Shown: positions 43,878-51,751 of the stretch, piece after piece
How positions within the stretch are numbered: the first letter of the stretch is position 1
How the letters are laid out: every line of letters begins with the position of its first letter
Assembly: GCA_035489755.1 (NCBI GenBank)
Contig: DATGZK010000021.1
Location: forward strand, 124,001-188,000
Origin: UBA9160 sp035489755
Lineage (GTDB): Bacteria; Myxococcota_A; UBA9160
Direction: 5' to 3'
Length of the DNA: 64,000 nucleotides
Program-made: the position numbers and the translations under genes
Notes under the pieces: model-generated
Told to the model about the DNA's origin: nothing
Seen by the model: the letters and a program-made list of their open reading frames with translations, nothing else
The model's database searches: none

Positions 43878-44321
43878 ACTAAGTCCCCGCTCCTGCAAGC
43901 GAGGTGACACCCCCCCTTAGAAAATTTTATGAACCTCCGGACGCACGAAGCTTCTTCCGACGGCAAGTCGGTCGCAAAACTCGTGCCGTGTGTGGGCCGG
44001 GGGCGATGCCCGTCCGGAAGGTGAACAAGAATGCACTCGCGCCGCATCGTGTCGTCCCGGCGCTCTCCGCGACCCCCCGCATCGAGTAGTGTACCCTTTG
44101 GGAGAGGGAATTGCCGGAGAATTCAGGTCTTTCCGGAAGTAAAATCCCCGCGGGGATAAGACGGTCGGGTGTGGCCGGATCGACGCAGCGAGTCACCCGA
44201 GGCCTGGGCACGGGCACTCATTTAGGGGGATGTCCGCCACGGGAGCAGGGGGTCACCCTGATCCTGCCGCTGATGGGCCGCTAGGTTTCCTGGCAAGAGT
44301 CGCTGAAATCGAAGGCAGGAT
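43878..44321. promoter_or_regulatory. 444-base divergent control region of the exopolysaccharide locus
   Basis: No gene is visible. It should carry promoters for the priming transferase (-) and the secretion-ATPase operon (+). It holds the perfect 14-base palindrome ATCCCCGCGGGGAT at 44144-44157 after an A-run, and the local sequence is richer in A/T than its surroundings. I could not identify a sigma54 element or a known riboswitch here. Confidence 0.45.
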
Positions 44322-45164
44322 ATGTACGAACAATTCTTCGGCCTGAAGGAACCGGCCTTCTCGCTCACGCCGGACCCCCGGTTCCTGTGGCTGTCGGAGA
44401 CGCACCATGAGGGGCTCGCTGCGCTCTACTACGGGATTACCCGCCGCAAGGGCTTCCTCCTGCTGACGGGCGAGATCGGCACGGGCAAGACCACGCTCCT
44501 CCGCGCGGTTCTCGACCGGGTGCCCGCCGACACCGAGACCGCCCTGATCTTGAACACGGCCGGCTTGACAAGGATCGACCTACTGAAGCTGATCGCGGAC
44601 GAATTCCGCCTGCGCGGGGCGCTTGATACGAAGGCGGACTACGTGATCGCACTGAACGCGTTCCTCATCATGCGACACCGTGCCGGCCTGAACACGGTGC
44701 TGATCATCGATGAGGCCCAGAACCTTGGCCCCGAGACGCTCGAGGAGGTTCGGCTCATCTCGAACCTCGAGACGCAGACGGACAAGCTGCTGCAGATCGT
44801 ACTGACGGGTCAGCCCGAGCTACGCCGGAACCTCGCCCTGCCCTCGCTGCGCCAGCTGCGCCAGCGCATCGCGGTGCAGCACCACGTGCAGCCGCTGCGG
44901 TCAGAGGAGATTTCCTCCTACCTGCGACACCGGATCGGTGTGGCAGGCGGCACTTACGAGGAGGTCTTCGGGTCGGGTGTCGAGCCGCTGATTCACGCCT
45001 TCACCGGCGGCTACCCGCGTGCCATTAGCATTCTGGCTGATCGTTGCCTGATCTCGGGCTATGCGCGCCAGCAAAAACCCATCACCCCCGAGTTGTTGGA
45101 GGAGAAGGGGCGCGAGCTCGAAAGTCTCAGCAACTTAGACGGCCTCGGCCCGGGAGGCGACTGA
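44322..45164 (+). CDS. ExeA-like AAA ATPase of PEP-CTERM/exopolysaccharide loci
   Basis: 280 residues. The start MYEQFFGLKEPAFSLTPDPRFLW is the fixed opening of the putative secretion ATPase found in PEP-CTERM loci. Walker A LLTGEIGTGKTTLLRAVLD, Walker B NTVLIIDEAQNLGPETLEEVRLISNLET, sensor QIVLTGQPELRRNL, Arg-finger region LRQRIAVQHHVQPL, ending TGGYPRAISILADRCLISGYA. Cytosolic, probably coordinating export or assembly. Its TGA overlaps the next ATG by one base. Confidence 0.9.
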   Translation: MYEQFFGLKEPAFSLTPDPRFLWLSETHHEGLAALYYGITRRKGFLLLTGEIGTGKTTLLRAVLDRVPADTETALILNTAGLTRIDLLKLIADEFRLRGALDTKADYVIALNAFLIMRHRAGLNTVLIIDEAQNLGPETLEEVRLISNLETQTDKLLQIVLTGQPELRRNLALPSLRQLRQRIAVQHHVQPLRSEEISSYLRHRIGVAGGTYEEVFGSGVEPLIHAFTGGYPRAISILADRCLISGYARQQKPITPELLEEKGRELESLSNLDGLGPGGD

Positions 45165-46099
45165 TGGGCGAGATTCTGGACGCGCTGCGCCGAGCCGACG
45201 AAGAGCGGATGCAAGCACCCCGCGCGCATCCGGTCGCCAGAAGCGAGCCCTCCCACCCGCCGGTCCCCCTGCGACCGTCGCCTCCACCGGAGGGAGACTT
45301 CGACGCTGCGCCCGAGGTGCGGCCCGCGGTGATTCGCCCTCCGTCCGACGCCGTCCAGGCAGCCCCGCTTCGAATCAAAGTGTCTCGCGAGCGAAGTCGC
45401 GGGTGGCCCGCGCGAGCGGTCATCGTCGAGAAAGCAGGGGCCGTCGCGGAGTCGTACCGGCACTTTGCCGTACGCTTGCGGCAGGCGATGGCGTCAAGGA
45501 GCGCGCGTACCGTCGTCATCACAAGCTCCGTCCGCGGCGAGGGAAAGACGACGACGGCCTGCAACCTCGCACTGGCCCTCGCCTCCATCTCGGGCTCGGG
45601 AGCCCGCCGCATCGCTTTGGTGGATCTCGATCTGCGGCAACCGTCAGTGGCATCGGCATTTGGCTGGGAGCCTTCCCCCGGAATCGACCGGGTTCTGCTG
45701 CGCGAGGTTCCGCTCGAAGCGGCGCGCGTTGCCACGGACGTGAAGGGCCTTGAGCTCTTCGGCGTCGAGGTGCGACGCCCGAACGCCCACGAGATCCTCT
45801 CCCAGGAGGCGCTCCGGGCGACCCTGCAGGAGCTAAGTACCCTCTACGACCTGGTGATCGTCGATAGCCCCCCGACGCTGCTCGTGCCCGACACCGCACT
45901 CCTGCTTCAGCACCTCCCAGCGTTTGTGGCAGTCGCCCGCGCTGGCATGACCCGCATGGCGGCGTTTCGGGCCATGGTCGAGCAGCTGGGCCGCGGGAAA
46001 CTCATGGGAAGCTTCATGAACGAGATTTCTCAGCCCCGGCACCTCACGAACTACGGCCACTACTCGTACGACGACATGGCCGAGGCGGAGGAAAAGTGA
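45164..46099 (+). CDS. Capsular-polysaccharide BY-kinase-like ATPase (CpsD/Wzc-C type)
   Basis: 311 residues from ATG 45164. A Pro-rich linker (~residues 15-75) leads to the P-loop ATPase: TSSVRGEGKTTTACNLALALA (Walker A), IALVDLDLRQPSVASAFGW (Walker A'), YDLVIVDSPPTLLVPDTALLL (Walker B). The end, NYGHYSYDDMAE, has three Tyr that could be a short autophosphorylated cluster. It would work with the Wzz-type protein encoded directly downstream, whose GTG overlaps its TGA (GTGA), as the split form of Wzc. Confidence 0.9.
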   Translation: MGEILDALRRADEERMQAPRAHPVARSEPSHPPVPLRPSPPPEGDFDAAPEVRPAVIRPPSDAVQAAPLRIKVSRERSRGWPARAVIVEKAGAVAESYRHFAVRLRQAMASRSARTVVITSSVRGEGKTTTACNLALALASISGSGARRIALVDLDLRQPSVASAFGWEPSPGIDRVLLREVPLEAARVATDVKGLELFGVEVRRPNAHEILSQEALRATLQELSTLYDLVIVDSPPTLLVPDTALLLQHLPAFVAVARAGMTRMAAFRAMVEQLGRGKLMGSFMNEISQPRHLTNYGHYSYDDMAEAEEK

Positions 46100-47487
46100 G
46101 CGCTCCGATGGATCCGCAGGAGGGACAAGAGCAAGAGACCGGACTTCCGGCGTTCCTGCGTGATCCGATGGGAATTCTTCGCCGGCGCTGGCGTTGGATT
46201 GTGGCGGCGTTCGCCGTGGGCCTGAGCGCGACCGGCGGAGTCGTGCTCCTCATGAAACTCCATTACACGGCAAAAGCGACGATTCTCATTTCGAGCCAGC
46301 AGATCCCCAAGGAGTTTGTGCGCCCGACGCTGCCCGAAGATTCGTTTGACCAGCTGAACGCGATGATCGGCGAGATCCTCTCTCGGGAGCGGCTCTCCTC
46401 CCTCATCGAGAAGTACAATCTCTATCCGGAACTCCGCGCGAAGAAACCCATGAGTGACGTCGCGTTCGCCATGCGCAGCGACATCTATGTCGAGCTGGAG
46501 CACGGCCTCTCGACAGACAGCCGTGATAGCTCGAGGCTCATGACCCTCGAGTTCACCGATACGAATCCGGATGTGGCCGCCGCCATAACAAACGACCTGG
46601 CGAATCTCTTCGTGAGTGAGAACATCCGGTTGCGCGGGCAGCAGGCCACACTGACCACCGAATTCTTGCGCCGCGAGCTTCAGCGCTCAGAAGAAGCGCT
46701 CGCAGAGCAGAACCGCGAGATCACTGAGTTCAAGGAGAAATATCGGGGCGAACTCCCCGACGAGGAGGCAGCCAGCCTCCAGCGCCTCACGCTCCTGCAG
46801 AACCAGCGCCAGTCGCTTGCGACCCAGATCGCCGAGGGCGAAACCCGGGTAGCCATGATCACCTCGAGTCCGACGAACCAGACGAGCCCGGTCGCGAAGC
46901 TCGCGGACGCGCAGAACCGATTGGCCGCGGAGCTATCGGTCCACACCGAGGCGCATCCTGACGTGATCGCCCTGCGCCTCGAGATTGCCGCGCTCAAGAA
47001 GGAGGCCGCGCAGAGCAGCAGTGGCAGCGGAGCGTCGTCTATGGCCTTGGTGGGGGCCGCGCAGCGCCAGGTGACCCAGCTGCGCGAGCAGCTCGCGAGC
47101 ACTGAAGCTGAGCAGCGGGAGCTCGAAATGCGAGTAGCGCGAACCCCGGCGCGCCAGGAGGCCCTCTCCAAGATGGAGGAGAAGGCGAAGGTCCTGAGTG
47201 ACAACTACGCGGACTTCCTACACAAGGTGAAGGAGGCGGAGCTCGCCGAGACCCTCGAGTCGGCCCAACAAGGAGAACGCTTCTCGGTGATCGAGTCTGC
47301 CACGCCGCCGACGCACCCTAATCGGTCTACCCTCAAATTACTGCTGATGGGCTTCGTAGGCTCCGTGGGCTTCGCCGGGCTGGTGGGGATCCTCCTTGAA
47401 ATCTTGGATCCGGTCGTACTCGATGCGGCGCAGATGGAACTGGTGACAGATACGCCCATGCTTGGGTCCGCACCGCGCATCGCTTAA
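46096..47487 (+). CDS. Wzz/GumC-type polysaccharide chain-length determinant
   Basis: 463 residues. First helix RRRWRWIVAAFAVGLSATGGVVLLM, then the periplasmic Wzz domain (YTAKATILISSQQIPKEFVRP), a long coiled coil (about residues 170-390, Gln/Glu/Arg-rich heptads such as RRELQRSEEALAEQNREITEF), and the second helix KLLLMGFVGSVGFAGLVGILLEILDPV. A PPTHPNRS motif precedes helix 2, as usual. It sets chain length and polymer export together with the ATPase upstream. GTG start with four-base overlap. Confidence 0.92.
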   Translation: MSAPMDPQEGQEQETGLPAFLRDPMGILRRRWRWIVAAFAVGLSATGGVVLLMKLHYTAKATILISSQQIPKEFVRPTLPEDSFDQLNAMIGEILSRERLSSLIEKYNLYPELRAKKPMSDVAFAMRSDIYVELEHGLSTDSRDSSRLMTLEFTDTNPDVAAAITNDLANLFVSENIRLRGQQATLTTEFLRRELQRSEEALAEQNREITEFKEKYRGELPDEEAASLQRLTLLQNQRQSLATQIAEGETRVAMITSSPTNQTSPVAKLADAQNRLAAELSVHTEAHPDVIALRLEIAALKKEAAQSSSGSGASSMALVGAAQRQVTQLREQLASTEAEQRELEMRVARTPARQEALSKMEEKAKVLSDNYADFLHKVKEAELAETLESAQQGERFSVIESATPPTHPNRSTLKLLLMGFVGSVGFAGLVGILLEILDPVVLDAAQMELVTDTPMLGSAPRIA

Positions 47488-47506
47488 GCGGATTTGCCCT
47501 GGCAGT

Positions 47507-48349
47507 ATGAACGACGCCATCGCGTGCGATGAGTCTGCCTCGACTCGAGTCCCCTCTCTGAGACGCGAGATCCTGCTGTGGGGCGCCTTGGCGCTCGCTT
47601 TGTCGCCCGTCCTCCGAGATATCGGCAAGCACGTCATCGCACACCCTTGGGCCGGGTACTCAGCGGTCTTTGCCGCTTTGCTGGTGCTCGCTGCAAGGCA
47701 TCAGCCGCAATGCCACCGACCAAAGGTGGACGGCTATCTCCTCCTCGCCGTGGGCCTCCTCGTAGAACTCGTAGGCATCGGGGGCGGCATCGACCGGCTC
47801 GCGCGACCTGCTCTCCCTCTCGGAGTGATTGGCCTCGCGCGACTTCTGGGGCGCCCGCCGCTCGCCGTCGCGCTCCTGGCGCTGGGGATGGTGCCGGTGC
47901 CGGCCTTCGTGCTCGGACCCGTGGCGGCAATGGTGGGCCCAGCGCTAGCGGGTCTTACCGCGATGACCTGCACAGCTCTTGGTCTGTCACTGCACGCGCA
48001 AGGGGCTACGCTTGCTAGCGTCAGCGGGGTCATCGAGCTCGGCGACGGAGATACAGGGCTGCCGCTTGCCATCCTGCTTGCGGGACTTGGATGGTATGCG
48101 GGTCTTGGCCGCACCTCGAGGGAGACTCCTGTCGCCGCCTCCAAGAGCATCCTGGGACAGGCCGCGCGGATGGCGCTTCGGTGGGCGCCCTGGGCGTTTC
48201 CCATCCAAGTCGGAGCGGTCGTTGGTGCGGGAATCGTCCTGTCGCTTGGTGGTCTCGCCTGGAGTCGGATGCTGCTGCTTTGCGGCGTGTGGATCCTCAC
48301 GGCCGCGGTGGGATTGCTGCGAGCCGCCGGGCGGGAACGATCCGTGTGA
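47507..48349 (+). CDS. Exosortase-like multi-pass membrane protein, catalytic Cys not evident
   Basis: 280 residues, about eight helices. The order matches exosortases: a HPWAGYSAVFAALLVLAARH segment, LLALGMVPVPAFVLGPVAAM, then GVIELGDGDTGLPLAILLAGLGWYAG. In active exosortases the last segment holds ACSGLR with the nucleophile Cys; here GDTGLP stands in that place. The later Arg and His of the triad are not apparent either. It directly precedes epsI with a GTGA overlap, which is the main support for the family call. It may be an inactive exosortase-type scaffold, or a diverged enzyme. Confidence 0.62.
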   Translation: MNDAIACDESASTRVPSLRREILLWGALALALSPVLRDIGKHVIAHPWAGYSAVFAALLVLAARHQPQCHRPKVDGYLLLAVGLLVELVGIGGGIDRLARPALPLGVIGLARLLGRPPLAVALLALGMVPVPAFVLGPVAAMVGPALAGLTAMTCTALGLSLHAQGATLASVSGVIELGDGDTGLPLAILLAGLGWYAGLGRTSRETPVAASKSILGQAARMALRWAPWAFPIQVGAVVGAGIVLSLGGLAWSRMLLLCGVWILTAAVGLLRAAGRERSV

Positions 48350-49011
48350 GGAGCGAGAAGCTTCATACTGCGTTGCTCGTAGTCGCCCTGCTCGCCGTTG
48401 GTACGCTGGGATGGTCGTTCCAGCTTCGTCCGCCCCTCCAAGTCGATGCATCCGCGCTCGGGACCCTTCCCGAGCAGATCGGTGCCTGGCAGGGCAAGGA
48501 CGTGCCGCTTCGCGCCGAGGAGGAAGCAATCCTGCGCGCAGACTTCAATCTCCAGCGCGCGTACAGCGATGCTTTTGCGGACCCGATCTGGTTGTACGTG
48601 GGCTACTACGGAACCGACCGGGGCGGTCATCCCGAGCACACCCCGCTGATCTGCTATCCCGCGAACGGTTGGCGGATCATGCAGAAGCGAGCCCTCACTG
48701 TGGATCCGCGTCGAGGCCTGCGTGCGAATGAGTACGTGGCGGAACAGGGAGGCGTAAACGAGTTGGGTCTTTTCTGGTATCGCTCGAGGCATCGCACCGG
48801 AATCCTCGGCGGGCTAGGCCAAGCCGCTGATCGAATGACAGGTCGTCTGTTCGAGGGCCGTGCCGACGGTGCGCTCGTGCGCATCAGTACCCGTTTCATT
48901 GAGGGTGACGAGGTCCTCGCACGAGCTCGCCTCATCGAGTTTGCGAGCGAACTCGACCCCCTCCTCGAGAGCCACTGGCCATTGGAGCGATTGCGGCAGG
49001 TTGTTGAATGA
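48346..49011 (+). CDS. epsI: EpsI-family exosortase-associated protein (DUF3485)
   Basis: 221 residues from GTG 48346 overlapping the preceding TGA. An N-terminal helix LLVVALLAVGTLGWSFQL anchors it. The periplasmic domain has LPEQIGAWQGKDVPL, WLYVGYYGTDRGGHPEHTPLICYPANGWRI (the conserved His/Cys-Pro-Gly-Trp segment) and FWYRSRHRTG. EpsI occurs next to exosortases in exopolysaccharide clusters, and its biochemical role is unclear. Conservation of the Cys-containing segment suggests it is functional although the neighbouring exosortase motif is degenerate. Confidence 0.88.
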   Translation: MRSEKLHTALLVVALLAVGTLGWSFQLRPPLQVDASALGTLPEQIGAWQGKDVPLRAEEEAILRADFNLQRAYSDAFADPIWLYVGYYGTDRGGHPEHTPLICYPANGWRIMQKRALTVDPRRGLRANEYVAEQGGVNELGLFWYRSRHRTGILGGLGQAADRMTGRLFEGRADGALVRISTRFIEGDEVLARARLIEFASELDPLLESHWPLERLRQVVE

Positions 49012-49117
49012 GAGCGGTCAGAGTTTTGCTAGGTTTCCTGCCAGCATAGAGTTACCCGTCTGCTGAATGTGTTTCCTGACCTCGGGGATCCTTGACATCC
49101 CTAGACGCGAGAGGGCT

Positions 49118-50389
49118 ATGCGCGTGCTCCTGATGGCGGAAACCTGCAATCCCGACTGGCCTTCATTGCCGATCGTCGGTTATCAAACCTGCAAAGCGAT
49201 TGCTGACGAAGCGGACGTCGTGATCGCCACCCATGTCCGCAACCGACCTGCGATCGAGAGGGTCGGGTTCGGCCGGGCGTCGGTGGAATATCTTGACAAT
49301 GAGTACATCGCGGCTCCCCTCTTCCGGTTTGGCAAGTGGCTTCGGGGCGGCGATCAACTGGGATGGACGACGGCGATGGCAGCGATGTGGCTGCCGCAAA
49401 TCGCATTCGAGTGGGAGGTCCATAAGCGATTTCGCGCTGAGCTACAAGCCGGAGCCTTCGACCTCGTGCACCGCGTTACCCCGATGTCACCGACGCTCCC
49501 AAGCCCAATGGCACGTTGGAGTCCCGTGCCGTTCGTGATCGGTCCACTTAACGGCGGCCTTAGGTGGCCAGGAGAGTTTCGAGCAGAGCTCCACCGTGAG
49601 CGAGAGCACCTGCGTTATCTGCGAGAGGCTTATCGACTTCTCCCGTACTACTCGAGTACATTTGCTCGCGCCCGTTGCATCCTCGCTGCGTTTCAGCACA
49701 CGCTCGATGATCTTCCCCGTCACGAACGACACAAGGCTATCGATTTCCCAGAGGTTGGGTTCGATCCGAAGATCTTTTCGTGTCCAGACGAGCGCCCAGA
49801 GCGCCAGCAGCTCATTTTTCTCTTCGTCGGTCGGCTAGTCCCGTACAAGTGCGCCGACCTGACGATCCGCGCGTTCGGTGAGAGTGATGCTCTGCGTAAA
49901 CACCGGCTTATGATCGTGGGCGATGGACCTGAATTGCAGCGTCTGAGAGCAATGGTACAGCAATACAATCTCGCTGACTGCGTTGATCTCGTCGGTCCCC
50001 GGTCGCAGTCCGACGTCGGTGAACTTATGCGTCAAGCGGACGTATTCGTGTTCCCGTCGATCCGAGAGTTAGGCGCGGGAGTCGTGGTGGAGGCGATGGC
50101 GTCTGGTTGCGTTCCCGTCGTTGTCCGATACGGGGCTCCAGGTGCCCTCGTAACAGACGAATCCGGGGTTCGGGTCGATCTTAAGCCAAAGGATGATCTC
50201 GTAGGCGACCTCCGTCAGGCACTAGAGGGACTCGCTGACGACCGACCGCGCATGCGGGAACTCTCGCGCGCAGCACATGAGCGTGCGCTAGGTCGGTTCG
50301 CCTGGAATCGAAAAGCGCTTCGATTCTTGGAGGTCTATCGCTGGGTGCTTGGGCAGCGTGCAGAGAAACCAATGTTTGACGAATCCTGA
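49118..50389 (+). CDS. Glycosyltransferase family 4 protein
   Basis: 423 residues from ATG 49118 (GAGAGGG upstream). N-terminal domain: RVLLMAETCNPDWPSLPIVGYQTCKAI. Middle: PFVIGPLNGGLRWPGEFRAE, a pattern seen in exopolysaccharide GT4 enzymes. C-terminal donor-binding domain: FLFVGRLVPYKCADLTIRAF, LMIVGDGPELQRLRAM, LMRQADVFVFPSIRELGAGVVVEAMASGCVPVVV with the EX7E-like Glu residues. Adds a sugar during repeat-unit assembly on the inner leaflet. Codon use is a little less GC-rich than upstream genes. Confidence 0.9.
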   Translation: MRVLLMAETCNPDWPSLPIVGYQTCKAIADEADVVIATHVRNRPAIERVGFGRASVEYLDNEYIAAPLFRFGKWLRGGDQLGWTTAMAAMWLPQIAFEWEVHKRFRAELQAGAFDLVHRVTPMSPTLPSPMARWSPVPFVIGPLNGGLRWPGEFRAELHREREHLRYLREAYRLLPYYSSTFARARCILAAFQHTLDDLPRHERHKAIDFPEVGFDPKIFSCPDERPERQQLIFLFVGRLVPYKCADLTIRAFGESDALRKHRLMIVGDGPELQRLRAMVQQYNLADCVDLVGPRSQSDVGELMRQADVFVFPSIRELGAGVVVEAMASGCVPVVVRYGAPGALVTDESGVRVDLKPKDDLVGDLRQALEGLADDRPRMRELSRAAHERALGRFAWNRKALRFLEVYRWVLGQRAEKPMFDES

Positions 50390-50557
50390 CTGAGGAAAGG
50401 CGGCTCCTCGTGGCCGGAGCATTCTCCGCCCCGCCGCCGAGCGCTTCGACGTTCGTACGCGAGGCAGGAGCCCCAGTGCGCTAGAAGCGCACGCTGGGAT
50501 CTGCGCCGGGGATGGTCCGAGCCCGCAAGACGAAGGGCCGTCCCGACCGCGACCAAC

Positions 50558-51538
50558 CTATCTGGGTCCACGCCCCCGGAAGAGGCGACGCAAGCGTTCG
50601 TACTGCCATCGGCGGAGCTCGGCCCGGAAAGTGTCGTCTTCCAGCCGTCTTGCGCCCTGGACCGCGGCCTGCAGATAGCCGGCAATGATCAGGAGACCAC
50701 CAATCCCGCACGGTTTCTCTCGCATGCGGAAGAGCCCGCTCGCGAGTACGTAGGGGAAGGCCGACCCCATGAACCACTGGCCTCGGCCCAAGCGGAGCCG
50801 GCCACGATAGACGCTCCGATCGGACGAGCCCATGAGCCGAAGATGAACGATCCGCAGCTCGGGATCGTCAAAACTGGCCGTCCGGAAACCAGCGATCCGC
50901 GCACGATGAAAGTCGATCCCATCCCACATGACTTCGCGAACGAAACCACCGATGCGTTCGAAGGCGTCTCGGCGATAGAGCTTGAATTGCCCTGCGACCA
51001 TCTCATCGATCATGAACTCTTCAACGAGCAGTCCCTTTTCCCGACGGAACACCTTCCCGCTGAGCGCGGCCAGGTTCGGATTCGTCCGGAAGAGCGCGAC
51101 GGCCCGTTCGAGGTAGGTTGGTCCGAACTCGAGGTCGACGTCCATCTTTGCGACGAAGTCGTAGTCGACATCTATCGTCGCGTACCCGTCGTAGAAGGCG
51201 TCAATCACGCCACTTCCGAGCCTACGGGATCCTCGATCCGGTCGCCGCACCACTCGGAGCCATGGCAGTTCGCGGCAGGCCTCCTCAAGAATCTGCGGTG
51301 TTCGATCCCTCGAACCGTCATCCACGATGATCCAGCGAACGGGCGGGACGGTCTGTGCGGCCATGCACGCGATTGTGCGATCCAGAGTGGCTTCTTCATC
51401 ACGAGCCGGGGAGATGATGACGAGACGAGAAGGCCTGCCGGCTCCTGAGTCGGGTCGCGCGACGCTATGCTGGGCCCCAGCCGAAAGAGTCGGCGGTTCC
51501 GCGCGGGACCCAGTCTGATTCGAGCAGGCCACAGGCAA
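50558..51538 (-). CDS. Glycosyltransferase family 2 protein
   Basis: Up to 326 residues from TTG 51538. The first ~35 residues are not conserved, so a start nearer LVIISPARDEEATLDRTIACM may be real. GT-A motifs: WIIVDDGSRDRTPQIL (donor site), DYDFVAKMDVDLEFGPTYL with DVD as the metal-binding DxD, and later MWDGIDFHRARIAGF. A hydrophobic stretch (GIGGLLIIAGYLQAAVQ) near the C-terminus may touch the membrane. It is convergent with the GT4 gene. Confidence 0.88.
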   Translation of the reverse strand: MPVACSNQTGSRAEPPTLSAGAQHSVARPDSGAGRPSRLVIISPARDEEATLDRTIACMAAQTVPPVRWIIVDDGSRDRTPQILEEACRELPWLRVVRRPDRGSRRLGSGVIDAFYDGYATIDVDYDFVAKMDVDLEFGPTYLERAVALFRTNPNLAALSGKVFRREKGLLVEEFMIDEMVAGQFKLYRRDAFERIGGFVREVMWDGIDFHRARIAGFRTASFDDPELRIVHLRLMGSSDRSVYRGRLRLGRGQWFMGSAFPYVLASGLFRMREKPCGIGGLLIIAGYLQAAVQGARRLEDDTFRAELRRWQYERLRRLFRGRGPR

Positions 51539-51751
51539 ATAACAATCCCTCGGGCAGCCCTAGATTCGGAGGCGACCTTGCCCCGTGGGGGAAGCACCCA
51601 TCACTCTTCCTGTGGGTAGCCCTTCAGTCCCCTAACGTGTCACTGGGAGCCAAGAGGGGGTGCAAGAAGTGAGGGCAATCACGCGGTCGTGGACTCGATG
51701 GCCGATTATGCTGGCACAGAGTCGTCTGGGCCTAGACCGAGGAGGACCGTG

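Noticed and set aside
44280..44292. 13-mer gctaggtttcctg repeated at 49028-49040, both before polysaccharide genes
   Set aside because: A 13-base match is expected by chance many times in 64 kb; the flanks do not agree and the distances to the starts differ (30 and 78 bases).
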